In this document: positions 8,888 through 16,978 of the stretch, piece after piece | Numbering within the stretch: position 1 is the first letter of the stretch | Layout of the letters: each line of letters starts with the position of its first letter | IMG/VR virus record: IMGVR_UViG_3300035670_000118 | Span: 21,959 to 85,958 of that record | Origin: a virus | Length of the DNA stretch: 64,000 nt | Reading direction: 5' to 3' (one strand) | The notes under the pieces: model-generated | Told to the model about the DNA's origin: nothing | The model's database searches: none | Seen by the model: the letters and a program-made list of their open reading frames with translations, nothing else | Translations under genes and position numbers: made by a program

Positions 8888-9154
8888 ATGGAAGATTTAC
8901 CCTTCGGAGAGGAATGGATTTCAGAGAAAGAATCCATCAGGATATTTAAAGAATCTTTATTTGACGAGGAGCTTAAATGGCACTTCGATGAAGAGGACAG
9001 GATAATAGAAGCTATAGGAGAAACTGATTGGAAATTTCAATTTGATAATCTTCTCCCGATCGAACTAAAAGGGCCTATACAAATAAAAAGAGGCGAATAT
9101 CATCGCCTCATAAAAGGATCTAAAGATCTTAAAATATTGATAAAAAGAATATAG
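8888..9154 (+). CDS. hypothetical protein
   Basis: 88 aa, acidic N-terminal half (LPFGEEWISEKESIRIFKES; EELKWHFDEEDRIIEA) and a basic C terminus (KGSKDLKILIKRI). It is divergent from the histidine kinase operon and convergent with the YkuD-like gene, one base apart. No family recognised and no membrane segment. Confidence 0.65.
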   Translation: MEDLPFGEEWISEKESIRIFKESLFDEELKWHFDEEDRIIEAIGETDWKFQFDNLLPIELKGPIQIKRGEYHRLIKGSKDLKILIKRI

Positions 9155-9155
9155 A

Positions 9156-9764
9156 TTAAACTATATCCGTAGATTCTAATAGAGTATAAGAGAACTTATT
9201 CCCGTGAATTTTAGAAGCTTTTCTACAAATAGCCATAAAAGCATCAAAATCCTTAACTCTTTTAAATACTTGACACCCCTCTGACCAATTTTCTACCCAT
9301 GTAGAATCTTGTCCTGCTTTGTGTATGTTAATACCAAACATACCAGTGTCTGTTACTTTTTCTTCAAAAAGCAAATCTCTATTAGCATCTCTCCAAACAG
9401 TTACGTTTCCGTTTCTTTGACAAAGAGCATCGTATTTGCCCTGGTGTTTGTCTATTTTCCAAACCCCTCTATATTGACCGGGTACTAATCTAGCAACTCC
9501 TTTATTGTTATGAAACTCCATAACCCCTTTTTTACCCGGGTCACAAGTTCCCATCCAGCAGAAGAATTGCCATGCAGCAGCTTCGTCTTTATAAGAGATT
9601 GTTAAACAGTCATCAAAAACATTAGTTACCTTATCAGCAACACTTGGTGCATTATTTCTAACACCAACTATGTTTACGTCGTATGTTTTGTTTGCATCAT
9701 CCGCGAACCAAACATATCCTTTTGCTTTAACAGCCTTTTCTATTTGTTCTCTAGTATAACACAT
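9156..9764 (-). CDS. L,D-transpeptidase (YkuD)-like protein
   Basis: 202 aa. The C-terminal half carries the YkuD pattern H-x(14-17)-S-x-G-C: His148 in GINIHKAG and Cys164 in ENWSEGCQVF, the catalytic Cys of this fold. YkuD enzymes form or cleave L,D cross-links or lipoprotein links in peptidoglycan; a phage form might act in lysis or wall remodelling. It has no signal peptide, no capsid-targeting tag and an unassigned N-terminal half (FADDANKTYDVNIVGVRNN). It lies just downstream of the endolysin gene on the same strand. Confidence 0.72.
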   Translation of the reverse strand: MCYTREQIEKAVKAKGYVWFADDANKTYDVNIVGVRNNAPSVADKVTNVFDDCLTISYKDEAAAWQFFCWMGTCDPGKKGVMEFHNNKGVARLVPGQYRGVWKIDKHQGKYDALCQRNGNVTVWRDANRDLLFEEKVTDTGMFGINIHKAGQDSTWVENWSEGCQVFKRVKDFDAFMAICRKASKIHGNKFSYTLLESTDIV

Positions 9765-9789
9765 ATTATAAATTATTTTACTGTATATA

Positions 9790-10602
9790 TTATTTAAGCA
9801 AAGAATAATACTCTTTAAAATGTTTAATCCTATCAGATAATCCTATAGTTCCTCCGTTTACTCTTTTTGTAACAGCAGTAACCGTTGCATCATCCGCGCC
9901 CTTATCACAAATAGTCCATAGACCATTTTTATTGAAAAACCAAGCTGCTGACATTAGAGGGTATTTGGTTGCAACTAAATCTGGATTACCTAATATGTCA
10001 TCATCTACAAATTTGTCGAATGCTTCGTAATTAGATTTTCCTGTTAATTGGATGTATCCTCTTCCTCTAAATTTCCATCCGTCTTTGGAAGCTTCATCGC
10101 CATTTCCCATTCTACTTCCGTAAACTCTAGCAGCAATTTTTTCTGGTTGTCTAGCATATGACTCATTAAGATTACCAGGGAAATATTTTCCAAATATCTT
10201 TTTTAAACCATCGGCTGAATAGTTAAGATTTTCTGATACTGCCTTAAAACCTCCAGACTCGTGCCCACACTGTGCAAGAAAATGCGAAAGTCTAAGCACG
10301 TTTGTTATTCCAAATTTAGCTGCGGTATCTGGTATTTGAGCTATAACAGAATCGGGAATATGTCCTTTTAACTTATCAAGTTTAAAAGAAGAAGTAGGAA
10401 CAGGGATATCGGATTCTAGGATTATACCCATTTTTTTAAGAGTGATTGGTCCTGCTATACCATCATCTTTTAATCCGTTTGATTTTTGCCAAGTTTTTAA
10501 AGCTTTATCTACGCTTTCGTCGAAATTTCCATTGATCGGTACACCTAAAAAATTCTGTAGTTTTTCTACCGCTGTACCTTTGGAGCCTAATTTAAGTATC
10601 AT
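9790..10602 (-). CDS. endolysin: peptidoglycan-binding domain plus GH19 lysozyme/chitinase
   Basis: 270 aa. An N-terminal PG_binding_1 domain (residues 1-60; KGTAVEKLQNFLG, FDESVDKALKTWQK, DGIAGPITLKKMG) is followed by a GH19 domain: CGHESGGF with candidate catalytic Glu115, ENLNYSADGLKKIF and the typical FRGRGYIQLTGKSNY. There is no tag, so this is the likely lysis enzyme. It has no signal peptide and would need a holin or other route across the membrane. A TATATATCCC element lies about 20 bases upstream. Confidence 0.92.
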   Translation of the reverse strand: MILKLGSKGTAVEKLQNFLGVPINGNFDESVDKALKTWQKSNGLKDDGIAGPITLKKMGIILESDIPVPTSSFKLDKLKGHIPDSVIAQIPDTAAKFGITNVLRLSHFLAQCGHESGGFKAVSENLNYSADGLKKIFGKYFPGNLNESYARQPEKIAARVYGSRMGNGDEASKDGWKFRGRGYIQLTGKSNYEAFDKFVDDDILGNPDLVATKYPLMSAAWFFNKNGLWTICDKGADDATVTAVTKRVNGGTIGLSDRIKHFKEYYSLLK

Positions 10603-10620
10603 GGGATATAATTTTTACAT

Positions 10621-10629
10621 TATATATCC
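10621..10629 (-). promoter_or_regulatory. late-type element GGATATATA
   Basis: GGGATATATA on the minus strand about 20 bases before the endolysin start. Confidence 0.45.
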
Positions 10630-10648
10630 CAAAATAAAAACCTAAATT

Positions 10649-10891
10649 TTACTTGTAATAGACTATAGTCATTTTAACTGTGTCACCAACTTGATAATTT
10701 TCTCTAGAGCTAAAAAATTTTCCACAATCTGTTTCGATCATATATTTAGTAGGATTCATCTCGTCATGAATAGATTTCTTTGGTATCGCCTCAGATTTAG
10801 TGACAACGCAATCTATCTCCTTAGTTCCGTTTTTAATAGCACACGAACAAAGAACAGATACGATAGCAGGAATAAATAATGTTTTTCTCAT
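10649..10891 (-). CDS. small lipoprotein
   Basis: 80 aa. Lipoprotein signal (RKTLFIPAIVSVLCSC, lipid-modified Cys at about 17) followed by a short beta-rich domain (KEIDCVVTKSEAIPKKS; VGDTVKMTIVYYK). It lies next to the endolysin, so a spanin-like or lysis role is possible, but the mature part lacks the coiled coil common in spanins. It overlaps the upstream 68-aa gene by four bases. Confidence 0.7.
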   Translation of the reverse strand: MRKTLFIPAIVSVLCSCAIKNGTKEIDCVVTKSEAIPKKSIHDEMNPTKYMIETDCGKFFSSRENYQVGDTVKMTIVYYK

Positions 10892-11094
10892 TTGTTTTTA
10901 ATTTTTAAGCTAAAGATACTTTCAAGATAATAATCGATCCTACTTTCATGTAATTCTTGACAAAGATCCATTTGTGCCTCTTTTTTTCCTTTAGGATATA
11001 GAATTCTCATATTATCGAAAAGCTGTTTTCTTTTACCAGCTAAGGTAGGAATATCTATCTCTTTTTCCCTGATGATTTCTTGTTTTTTTTTCAT
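10888..11094 (-). CDS. small hypothetical protein
   Basis: 68 aa, very basic N terminus (KKKQEIIREKEIDIP), helical middle and C terminus ESIFSLKIKNK. Its stop overlaps the start of the lipoprotein gene (ATGA), so the two are probably translated together. No family recognised. Confidence 0.6.
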   Translation of the reverse strand: MKKKQEIIREKEIDIPTLAGKRKQLFDNMRILYPKGKKEAQMDLCQELHESRIDYYLESIFSLKIKNK

Positions 11095-11182
11095 AGCGAA
11101 TAAATATATTATAGGCTAACTAAAAACAAAAATTTCAAAAATATTACACGGCTTAGGACCGTGATGTTACGCAAGTATCATC

Positions 11183-11216
11183 GAAAGCCGGGGAAATCGC
11201 AACCACCCCGGCTTTC
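11183..11216 (-). terminator. GC-rich hairpin after the DUF6717-like gene
   Basis: A perfect 11-bp inverted repeat, GAAAGCCGGGG with CCCCGGCTTTC and a 12-base loop, overlaps the stop codon of the gene at 11215. It lacks a clear U tract, so it may act as an attenuator or mRNA-protecting stem. A second small stem, CACGG with CCGTG, lies just beyond it (about 11146-11162). Confidence 0.5.
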
Positions 11217-11535
11217 ATTTGTAATATATTTTTTCTGGATATTTACCAAAAACAAATTCAGTAACATAACAAAGCCAAACCGTTGATGGCCCGTGCCAAG
11301 CGTCATTGTTGTAATAGCCCGCAGTAGATTCGTTATAGTCATAAGAAAGAATCTTAGCTTCGTCAAATGGCTCGTCACTAAAAGTAACATAGCAATAGTC
11401 AGAACCTCCAGAAAGAATGTCTAATAGAATGTCTGCACCCATTACCATTTCAAGATCTTCTTTTTCCCCCTCCCACTCGGGTAATTCTACAAACCATCTA
11501 TTGTCTTCCTTATCGAACTTAAACTTTCTTGTCAT
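11215..11535 (-). CDS. DUF6717-like conserved protein
   Basis: 106 aa. The pattern RWFVELPEWEGEKEDLEMV, GADILLDILSGG, STVWLCYVTEFVFGKYPE and a final IYYK matches what I recall of DUF6717, a small conserved family with no assigned function. No signal peptide. It overlaps the phosphoesterase gene by four bases and ends in the GC-rich hairpin. Confidence 0.65.
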   Translation of the reverse strand: MTRKFKFDKEDNRWFVELPEWEGEKEDLEMVMGADILLDILSGGSDYCYVTFSDEPFDEAKILSYDYNESTAGYYNNDAWHGPSTVWLCYVTEFVFGKYPEKIYYK

Positions 11536-12350
11536 TTTTCTATATCTAGAACTAAAACATCATCACAATCGTCAAAAAGGCAGTCTACTAAATAATGAGT
11601 AACATCTCCACACTTAATATGCTCGACAGTTTTTTGCGGTGTGTGTCCAACTATCTGATTAATACCTTCTAGAGGATAATTATTTAGAATTGTTGGTCTA
11701 ACCCAAAAAGGACCAGCCCACAAGCTATAACCACCACTATGTGCATCTACATTAAATATATTATCAACTCTGAGTTCAAATAGATCGTTTATAAATTTCT
11801 CCAGATCATTAGGATCAAAGTCTTTAGCTATTTCATAGTGCCTATATCTTGGATTATTAATATCCTTACAAACATCTTTTAGCCATCCATTAGTAACACC
11901 TGCATGTGTCCAAAGATACTTAATACCGGTATTATCTTTTTCTAAATGAGCAACTTTAAAACATTCTTTATTCTCTGTAAATAACTGATAAAGATCCGGT
12001 TTCATTTCTGCTCTATATCCGCTGCATATTTCATTAGGAACAAAATATTGAATATCATGATTTCCCAATAAAAGAACTACTTTATCTGGTAATGCTTTTT
12101 TAAAAAACAATATCTTTTTAAGATTGTCTAGGATTGTAACATTGCTAATATCAAAGCTGTCAACATAGTCTCCAATAAAAACAATTTTGTCATATTGTAA
12201 ATATGGCATTTCTTTCCAGAATTCTACATCATCCGCGGGGACCCCTTTTCCAATCATAGTCATCCAATTATTAAACTCATAAGGGCTTCCATGGGTGTGA
12301 AACATCCATCTATCTCTTCCGTGCACATCTCCCAACGTCAATACTTTCAT
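11532..12350 (-). CDS. calcineurin-like metallophosphoesterase
   Basis: 272 aa. Metal-binding motifs in order: GDVHGR (residues 8-13), GDYVDS, LLGNHDIQYF, WTHAGVT and VGHTPQKTVEH. This is the PPP-type Ser/Thr phosphatase or nucleotide phosphoesterase fold, and T4-like phages encode similar enzymes. The substrate cannot be read from sequence. The leader shows the early-class variant AAATCCTTTTTT ... GTAGAATTTCTA, so it is probably expressed from an early or middle promoter. It is coupled to the DUF6717-like gene. Confidence 0.9.
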   Translation of the reverse strand: MKVLTLGDVHGRDRWMFHTHGSPYEFNNWMTMIGKGVPADDVEFWKEMPYLQYDKIVFIGDYVDSFDISNVTILDNLKKILFFKKALPDKVVLLLGNHDIQYFVPNEICSGYRAEMKPDLYQLFTENKECFKVAHLEKDNTGIKYLWTHAGVTNGWLKDVCKDINNPRYRHYEIAKDFDPNDLEKFINDLFELRVDNIFNVDAHSGGYSLWAGPFWVRPTILNNYPLEGINQIVGHTPQKTVEHIKCGDVTHYLVDCLFDDCDDVLVLDIEK

Positions 12351-12390
12351 GATATAAAAATAGAAATTCTACTAAAGAATAAAAAAGGAT

Positions 12391-12858
12391 TTATTTAGAT
12401 TTAGAAAATCTACAAGGTTTACAAAGATTGTATATCCATCCTTTCCCTACGCTTCTAACTTTTTCTTTTCCCCCACATTTTTCACAAGTGCGGTAACAGT
12501 TATCCTCTGCTTTCTCTATTATCTTTTCTATCTCCTCATGAAAATGTCCATATATTCTAAGAGTAGCAAACTTGTCTTTAATATCAGTTACCATTTGACC
12601 CCTTGTTAGCTTAGTTCTTATCTTATACCAAAATCTACTTCTAACCCTAACCACACTGTTTCCTGTAGCTAGATAGTGTATCCATCTTTTAACAAACAAT
12701 GGAATCCATCTAGGCCACATTTTTCTTTCTATCTCTACTATTGTCTTCTCAACTATAGGCTTCCATCCGCTAGGTACTCCAGGATACGAATACCCTATAT
12801 GTCTATATTTTTCCGATGTCTTCATCCTCTTTTTTATTTTTACATTATTCATAATCAT
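12391..12858 (-). CDS. zinc-ribbon-containing hypothetical protein
   Basis: 155 aa, basic. A short N-terminal leader is followed by a tryptophan-rich middle (RKMWPRWIPLFVKRWIHYL) and a C-terminal zinc ribbon of two CxxC pairs (CEKCGG ... NLCKPCRF). It resembles phage proteins of unknown role that carry a C-terminal Zn ribbon. The start could also be two codons later. It overlaps the upstream membrane gene by 14 bases. Confidence 0.7.
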   Translation of the reverse strand: MIMNNVKIKKRMKTSEKYRHIGYSYPGVPSGWKPIVEKTIVEIERKMWPRWIPLFVKRWIHYLATGNSVVRVRSRFWYKIRTKLTRGQMVTDIKDKFATLRIYGHFHEEIEKIIEKAEDNCYRTCEKCGGKEKVRSVGKGWIYNLCKPCRFSKSK

Positions 12859-13189
12859 CCATATCTATTTCATTATTTAGACATGATATACATTTAAGCC
12901 AGACTGCTATAGATATGACAGATGATAAATCTCTAAAAAATTCAGCTCCATATCCTATCAAAAGAAATACAAAATAGAGTAAAGAAAAAATACCTATGAT
13001 GCCCAATCCAGGAGGCCAGACATATCTTTTTACTGCGGAAAAATTAAATATTAATATCAATAAACCCACCGTATAAATTAAGGATAATTCAGGTATAGAA
13101 AATCTCAATAAAACAACCAGTTCGTGAGATATGCCTATCGCAAAAAATATTGCTAATAGGTGTTTTATTTTAGAATCGTTTAAGTACAT
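12845..13189 (-). CDS. small membrane protein
   Basis: 114 aa with about three hydrophobic helices (LLAIFFAIGISHELVVLLRF; LIYTVGLLILIFNFSA; LGIIGIFSLLYFVFLLIGYG) and a short acidic tail. Function unknown. It overlaps the helicase gene upstream by 20 bases and the zinc-ribbon gene downstream, so it belongs to the helicase operon. A holin role is possible but not supported by position. Confidence 0.65.
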   Translation of the reverse strand: MYLNDSKIKHLLAIFFAIGISHELVVLLRFSIPELSLIYTVGLLILIFNFSAVKRYVWPPGLGIIGIFSLLYFVFLLIGYGAEFFRDLSSVISIAVWLKCISCLNNEIDMDDYE

Positions 13190-14597
13190 ATAATTTTTTA
13201 CTTGATCTTGTGTATGCTGTGTATTTTATTCTATTTCTCTCCACGATATTAGTGTTGACATCTATATCATCTTCGAGAACGAAAGCAGTGTTATACGTAC
13301 TCCCTTGAGATTTATGGGCAGTTATAGCATAGGCATAACTAACATCTGCGAACCTTCTAAGAAAATCATAATATTTTATCCACGATTTTTCTTTGCCTCT
13401 TTTTTCTATAGCTATCTTTTTAAGCTTACTCGCTAAAACATTAAAATATGATTCGCTGTCTTCGTGTAGTATGTCTATATAATAACAAACTTTCTTGTCG
13501 TCATCATTTAAATAGGTAACTCTAGTTTCATAATACTTCAAAGTGCCTTCCTCGCCATCTACCTTAACTTTTTCTTTTTTTATTTCGAAGTTCTCCACAC
13601 TAAACTCGTCATTGGTATTAAAAAGTATCTGATTCATATCCATAATAGGATTATTGGCTATAAGCTTTTCTCCTATTAATATTTTAGATCCGATATTTTC
13701 TTCTCCGTAAATAACCTTCCTAACAAGATTATTCATAGTTTCTACTGTTTTATTCCTCCAAGCTATTATTTTAGAGTATTCGGAATCCTCCTTAAACTCT
13801 TCAGTTTTAAAATAGCTAGAAAGTATATCCGAGAAAGTAACCCTTCGATCGCTAGAGTTTATATTTATTATCTCTATTCCTTCCCCCCTATCATTTAATT
13901 TAGATGTGTTACCTGTGTCAACATAGGGATTTTCTAAATCATTTCTTATATTAACTGAAGTGTCTATAATAGGATTATCTCCTTTTTGCCTCATTATTGT
14001 TTTAAGCTCTATAGTTTTTATTCCATACATTTCAGCAAATTCGTCTCTAAAGGGAATACAATCAGGTTTTCCGACTGGAGGGATTTGTGCGGGATCACCC
14101 ATACATATAATCTTGACTCTGTCTCTATATCTTAATATTTCATGAAACAAGTCATCATTAAGCATAGACACTTCATCTATAATAAGAAGTTTGACTTTTT
14201 CTATTTGAGGAACAAAATCCCCTTGATTAACAAATTCCTGTTGCCCGTCCTGTGTTATTCTTTCTGTTAGACCGAGCATTTTATGAACAGTCTGGAAAAT
14301 AACTCTAGGATTTTTTATCCCAGTTGTTTTCTTAATTACCCTAACAGACTTATTAGTTGGCCCAGTAACTGCTATCTTATACCAATTTTTATCGGGATAA
14401 ATAACATCAAGAACATATCTAACAAGTACACTAACACAATAGGTCTTTCCCGTTCCTGCCCAACCTTTTAGGACATAAATATCATCATCTTTTCTATTGT
14501 ATATAAAATTCTTAAGCTTATCAAAAGCTTCTTTCTGATCTTTATTTAAAGACGAAAGATCTATAATAGGCTTAGGAATTATTTTAGGTTCTTCCAT
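13170..14597 (-). CDS. dda: Dda-like superfamily 1 DNA helicase
   Basis: 475 aa. Walker A GWAGTGKT (residues 45-52), Walker B LLIIDEVSM (Asp141-Glu142), motif III GDPAQIPPVG and the UvrD_C2-type motif VI region (AITAHKSQGSTYNTAFV, YTAYTRSSKKLYVL) match T4 Dda and RecD-type 5'-3' helicases; the length is close to T4 Dda. The role in T4 is replication initiation and displacement of proteins from DNA. The start overlaps the ClpP stop by one base (TAATG), so translation is coupled. Confidence 0.93.
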   Translation of the reverse strand: MEEPKIIPKPIIDLSSLNKDQKEAFDKLKNFIYNRKDDDIYVLKGWAGTGKTYCVSVLVRYVLDVIYPDKNWYKIAVTGPTNKSVRVIKKTTGIKNPRVIFQTVHKMLGLTERITQDGQQEFVNQGDFVPQIEKVKLLIIDEVSMLNDDLFHEILRYRDRVKIICMGDPAQIPPVGKPDCIPFRDEFAEMYGIKTIELKTIMRQKGDNPIIDTSVNIRNDLENPYVDTGNTSKLNDRGEGIEIININSSDRRVTFSDILSSYFKTEEFKEDSEYSKIIAWRNKTVETMNNLVRKVIYGEENIGSKILIGEKLIANNPIMDMNQILFNTNDEFSVENFEIKKEKVKVDGEEGTLKYYETRVTYLNDDDKKVCYYIDILHEDSESYFNVLASKLKKIAIEKRGKEKSWIKYYDFLRRFADVSYAYAITAHKSQGSTYNTAFVLEDDIDVNTNIVERNRIKYTAYTRSSKKLYVLKRF

Positions 14598-15169
14598 TAA
14601 GATATTATTTCATCTATTATTTTTAATTTAATTGCTTGTTCTGATGTAATATACCAGTCTTTTTTCCCTCTATATGCTTTCTCTAGCATCTTTTTTGTTA
14701 TAGCAGTACTTTCTAGTGTTATCTCCTCCACTGCTTGCTGTAATCTTAAAATCTCAGCAAGTTCTTCTTCCATGTCCTTCACCTTTCCAAAAGCACCTCC
14801 TGCAACTTGGTGATATAAATATGTAGATCTAAGATGTCCAAATCTTTTGTGTCCCGATATAGCTATCAAAAATCCCGAAGACATTGCACACCCAGTAACT
14901 ATTGTATGAATAGGAGTTTTAGAGGATCTCATTATACCAACTAAACCTAGACACTGGTAAACATATCCTCCATAAGAATCGATATAGATCTTAATTGGTT
15001 TAGGAGTATAGTTTAAGTCGTGAGCATCATAGATTTTTTTAATGTATTCGTCATGCTCGTTAATTTCTATGATATCTTTCGAAAGGGTATTTACAGAACT
15101 TTGTGAGACCTGTTTGTCAAAGAAAAGGTTTCTTTCTTTAGGGTTTGGTAAGTTAATTGTGTCTGCCAT
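14597..15169 (-). CDS. clpP: ClpP-like serine protease
   Basis: 190 aa. The ClpP fold is visible with the catalytic Ser in GCAMSSGFLIA, His in TYLYHQVAGGAFG and a probable Asp in GKKDWYITSEQA, followed by the usual LKIIDEII end. IKIYIDSYGGYVYQC is the substrate-groove strand. Phage ClpP-like enzymes act either as head maturation proteases or as independent proteases. The position between a helicase and a SLOG gene, not structural genes, argues for a regulatory or host-directed role. It is flanked by a one-base overlap (helicase) and no gap (SLOG gene). Confidence 0.9.
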   Translation of the reverse strand: MADTINLPNPKERNLFFDKQVSQSSVNTLSKDIIEINEHDEYIKKIYDAHDLNYTPKPIKIYIDSYGGYVYQCLGLVGIMRSSKTPIHTIVTGCAMSSGFLIAISGHKRFGHLRSTYLYHQVAGGAFGKVKDMEEELAEILRLQQAVEEITLESTAITKKMLEKAYRGKKDWYITSEQAIKLKIIDEIIS

Positions 15170-15682
15170 TTATTTATTTATTTGTATTTTTAGCTTGTAT
15201 AAGCAGTCTTTTTCATATAAGTTAAATATAGGTATGGATAAGCTTTTTGCGATCCTTAAAGCTTGTCCTGTGCCCCCTGATATCTTTCCTCCTGGTGTCC
15301 AACACACAACAAAAGAAGCTGGACTTTCTAGATCTTTACCTAGAATCTGAAAAGTGTTCCTGATCATAAGTTTTCTTCCTCCATCGGATAAAAAGTTCCA
15401 AGAGGGATGAAATTTCTTTGCGATCTCTTTGGATCTCTCTATAATTCCAGGATCCATATTATCTAAATAAAGATCTGAGGTGTTTTTATTAAATCCTTTC
15501 CAGGGAAGATATATTTCTTTTTCACCCTCACAATATTTTTCGAACATAAAATCAGATCCATCTGCTCCACCAGAGCGGAGAACATATCCAAATTTAGTAA
15601 GGATCTTAACTATTTCCTCTATCATAGGTTCAATACCCGGAGGGGTTTCTCTTGAGCCTATCCCAGCATAATATTTAATCAT
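15170..15682 (-). CDS. SLOG/DprA-like Rossmann-fold protein
   Basis: 170 aa. AGIGSRETPPGIEP at the N terminus, LRSGGADGSDFMFE and CWTPGGKISGGTGQALRIA are the nucleotide-binding signatures of the SLOG superfamily (DprA, YpsA/YspA, lysine-decarboxylase-like). Such proteins bind nucleotide or nucleotide-derived ligands; phage members have no defined job. The start codon overlaps the stop of a 46-codon gene (ATGA). Confidence 0.82.
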   Translation of the reverse strand: MIKYYAGIGSRETPPGIEPMIEEIVKILTKFGYVLRSGGADGSDFMFEKYCEGEKEIYLPWKGFNKNTSDLYLDNMDPGIIERSKEIAKKFHPSWNFLSDGGRKLMIRNTFQILGKDLESPASFVVCWTPGGKISGGTGQALRIAKSLSIPIFNLYEKDCLYKLKIQINK

Positions 15683-15819
15683 TTACGATGTTCATTATTT
15701 TCCCCGTCTTTTACTACAGAACTAAACATCTCCCTTATTTTCTTACCAAGCTCGTAATCGTTTGGATACTTCTTAATAAGATTGGTAATATCTTTAATAA
15801 CGTCTTTATCTTTTTCCAT
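15679..15819 (-). CDS. 46-aa hypothetical protein
   Basis: A short frame reading MEKDKDVIKDITNLIKKYPN and ending KDGENNEHRK. It is strongly charged and helical. I accept it because its TGA overlaps the ATG of the SLOG gene (ATGA), the same coupling used between real genes here, and because it fills an otherwise empty gap. Function unknown. Confidence 0.6.
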   Translation of the reverse strand: MEKDKDVIKDITNLIKKYPNDYELGKKIREMFSSVVKDGENNEHRK

Positions 15820-15854
15820 ATAGACTTTACTTATTATAGAGTAGGAGTTAGAAT

Positions 15855-16361
15855 TTATTTCACGAGACTTTCGGCTGCTTTATTATAGTCCAACAAATTG
15901 TCTCCGCCCTTTTTACCCCCTGTATCCACTTTTTGTGTGTACCAATATTTTTCTAATGTCTCACTAGAAAAAAATCCCTTAGGAAAAACTTCTAAGCACA
16001 GTGCCTCCATATCTAAAAATTCTATTCCTAATTCCTTCATTTTGTATGCTAAGTAGTAAGTGTACATCACAACTTCTCCTGGGGATTTACATGAGTATGT
16101 AATTAATATCTTAACCCCATTATCAGTTTTGCAGTTAATAGATTTTAGACGGTCCTCCAGTATAAGTGAGAGATAGTTATCGCTCTTTAGCTTCTCGTAC
16201 ATGTAGTCGGTTTTCTCTTTAGACGAAACCATTGCTAGAGTTATAATCTGGATTTGTATATCATCTAATCCAACTCTTTCTCCTCTTTCATCCAGAGGCT
16301 TACAAAAAAGATTCTCTATGCTATCTGGTAGCTCTGTTACTTTATAATCTAGATATTTCAT
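15855..16361 (-). CDS. hypothetical protein
   Basis: 168 aa, soluble, acidic (KVTELPDSIENLFCKPLDE; IQIQIITLAMVSSKEK; YYLAYKMKELGIEFLDMEAL), with a C terminus KGGDNLLDYNKAAESLVK. No family recognised. It follows the 115-aa gene by seven bases and precedes the SLOG operon on the same strand. Confidence 0.68.
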   Translation of the reverse strand: MKYLDYKVTELPDSIENLFCKPLDERGERVGLDDIQIQIITLAMVSSKEKTDYMYEKLKSDNYLSLILEDRLKSINCKTDNGVKILITYSCKSPGEVVMYTYYLAYKMKELGIEFLDMEALCLEVFPKGFFSSETLEKYWYTQKVDTGGKKGGDNLLDYNKAAESLVK

Positions 16362-16368
16362 TTTAATT

Positions 16369-16716
16369 TTATTGGGTTTTAAAATTTTCTGGATATTCGG
16401 CCTTTGCTAAATTGATGTATTTTTTCGCATCATCTTTCCCGTCTATATTTGCAACCATTAAACAAGTACTAAGTGAGTAGTCCATCCATCCGAATGCAAA
16501 TACCCACGAATAATATTCGTCCTGAAAAGACTTCTCTAAAATGACTTCTTGCCTAAATCCTTTGATCTCATCGTAAGCATCCTTAAATTGAACGGAAGGA
16601 AATCTTTCTCTAAGGGTTTCTATAAATTCTTTTTCCTCCTTCTGTGCATTGTTTGCTTTTTCCCCATAGTGATCATGTCCAAAGTAGACCAGATCCGTAA
16701 ATTTACTGTTCTCCAT
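16369..16716 (-). CDS. hypothetical protein
   Basis: 115 aa. Starts LVYFGHDHYGEKANNAQKEE; the middle part (YYSWVFAFGWMDYSLSTCLM) is aromatic-rich, and the C-terminal DAKKYINLAKAEYPENF is helical. No family recognised. It overlaps the upstream 74-aa gene by 14 bases. Confidence 0.65.
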   Translation of the reverse strand: MENSKFTDLVYFGHDHYGEKANNAQKEEKEFIETLRERFPSVQFKDAYDEIKGFRQEVILEKSFQDEYYSWVFAFGWMDYSLSTCLMVANIDGKDDAKKYINLAKAEYPENFKTQ

Positions 16717-16927
16717 TCCTATCGAATTTAAGTTCCCCGTCTACATATACCCTGATTATAGATTCATCCTTAGTAATTCTCCTGATATATGCGCCCGGAT
16801 TTTTAATCTTATCGTAAACTAATCTTATACCTTTATCGTTAAAGGTTTCCACTACGGATCCGCCAGGAATGTGGCTTTCCGGATTCGTTCGGTAATTGTC
16901 TTTTACCTTGATTACTTTTTCTCCCAT
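16703..16927 (-). CDS. small hypothetical protein, possibly SH3-like
   Basis: 74 aa, beta-rich (EKVIKVKDNY; SHIPGGSVVETFNDKGIRLV; IIRVYVDGELKFDR). The alternating beta pattern suggests a small barrel, but no family is recognised. The leader contains AAAAAAATGATTC at 16969-16981 (GAATCATTTTTTT on the coding strand), the early-promoter box seen throughout the 53-64 kb region. Confidence 0.6.
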   Translation of the reverse strand: MGEKVIKVKDNYRTNPESHIPGGSVVETFNDKGIRLVYDKIKNPGAYIRRITKDESIIRVYVDGELKFDRNGEQ

Positions 16928-16978
16928 AAATGATTTTTGTCCAAATATAGAGATTAAAGCACCAATAAAAAAATGATT

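Noticed and set aside
11178-11390. 70-aa minus-strand frame overlapping the DUF6717-like gene
   Set aside because: It runs in another frame through a well-supported gene and through the GC-rich hairpin; no coding features.
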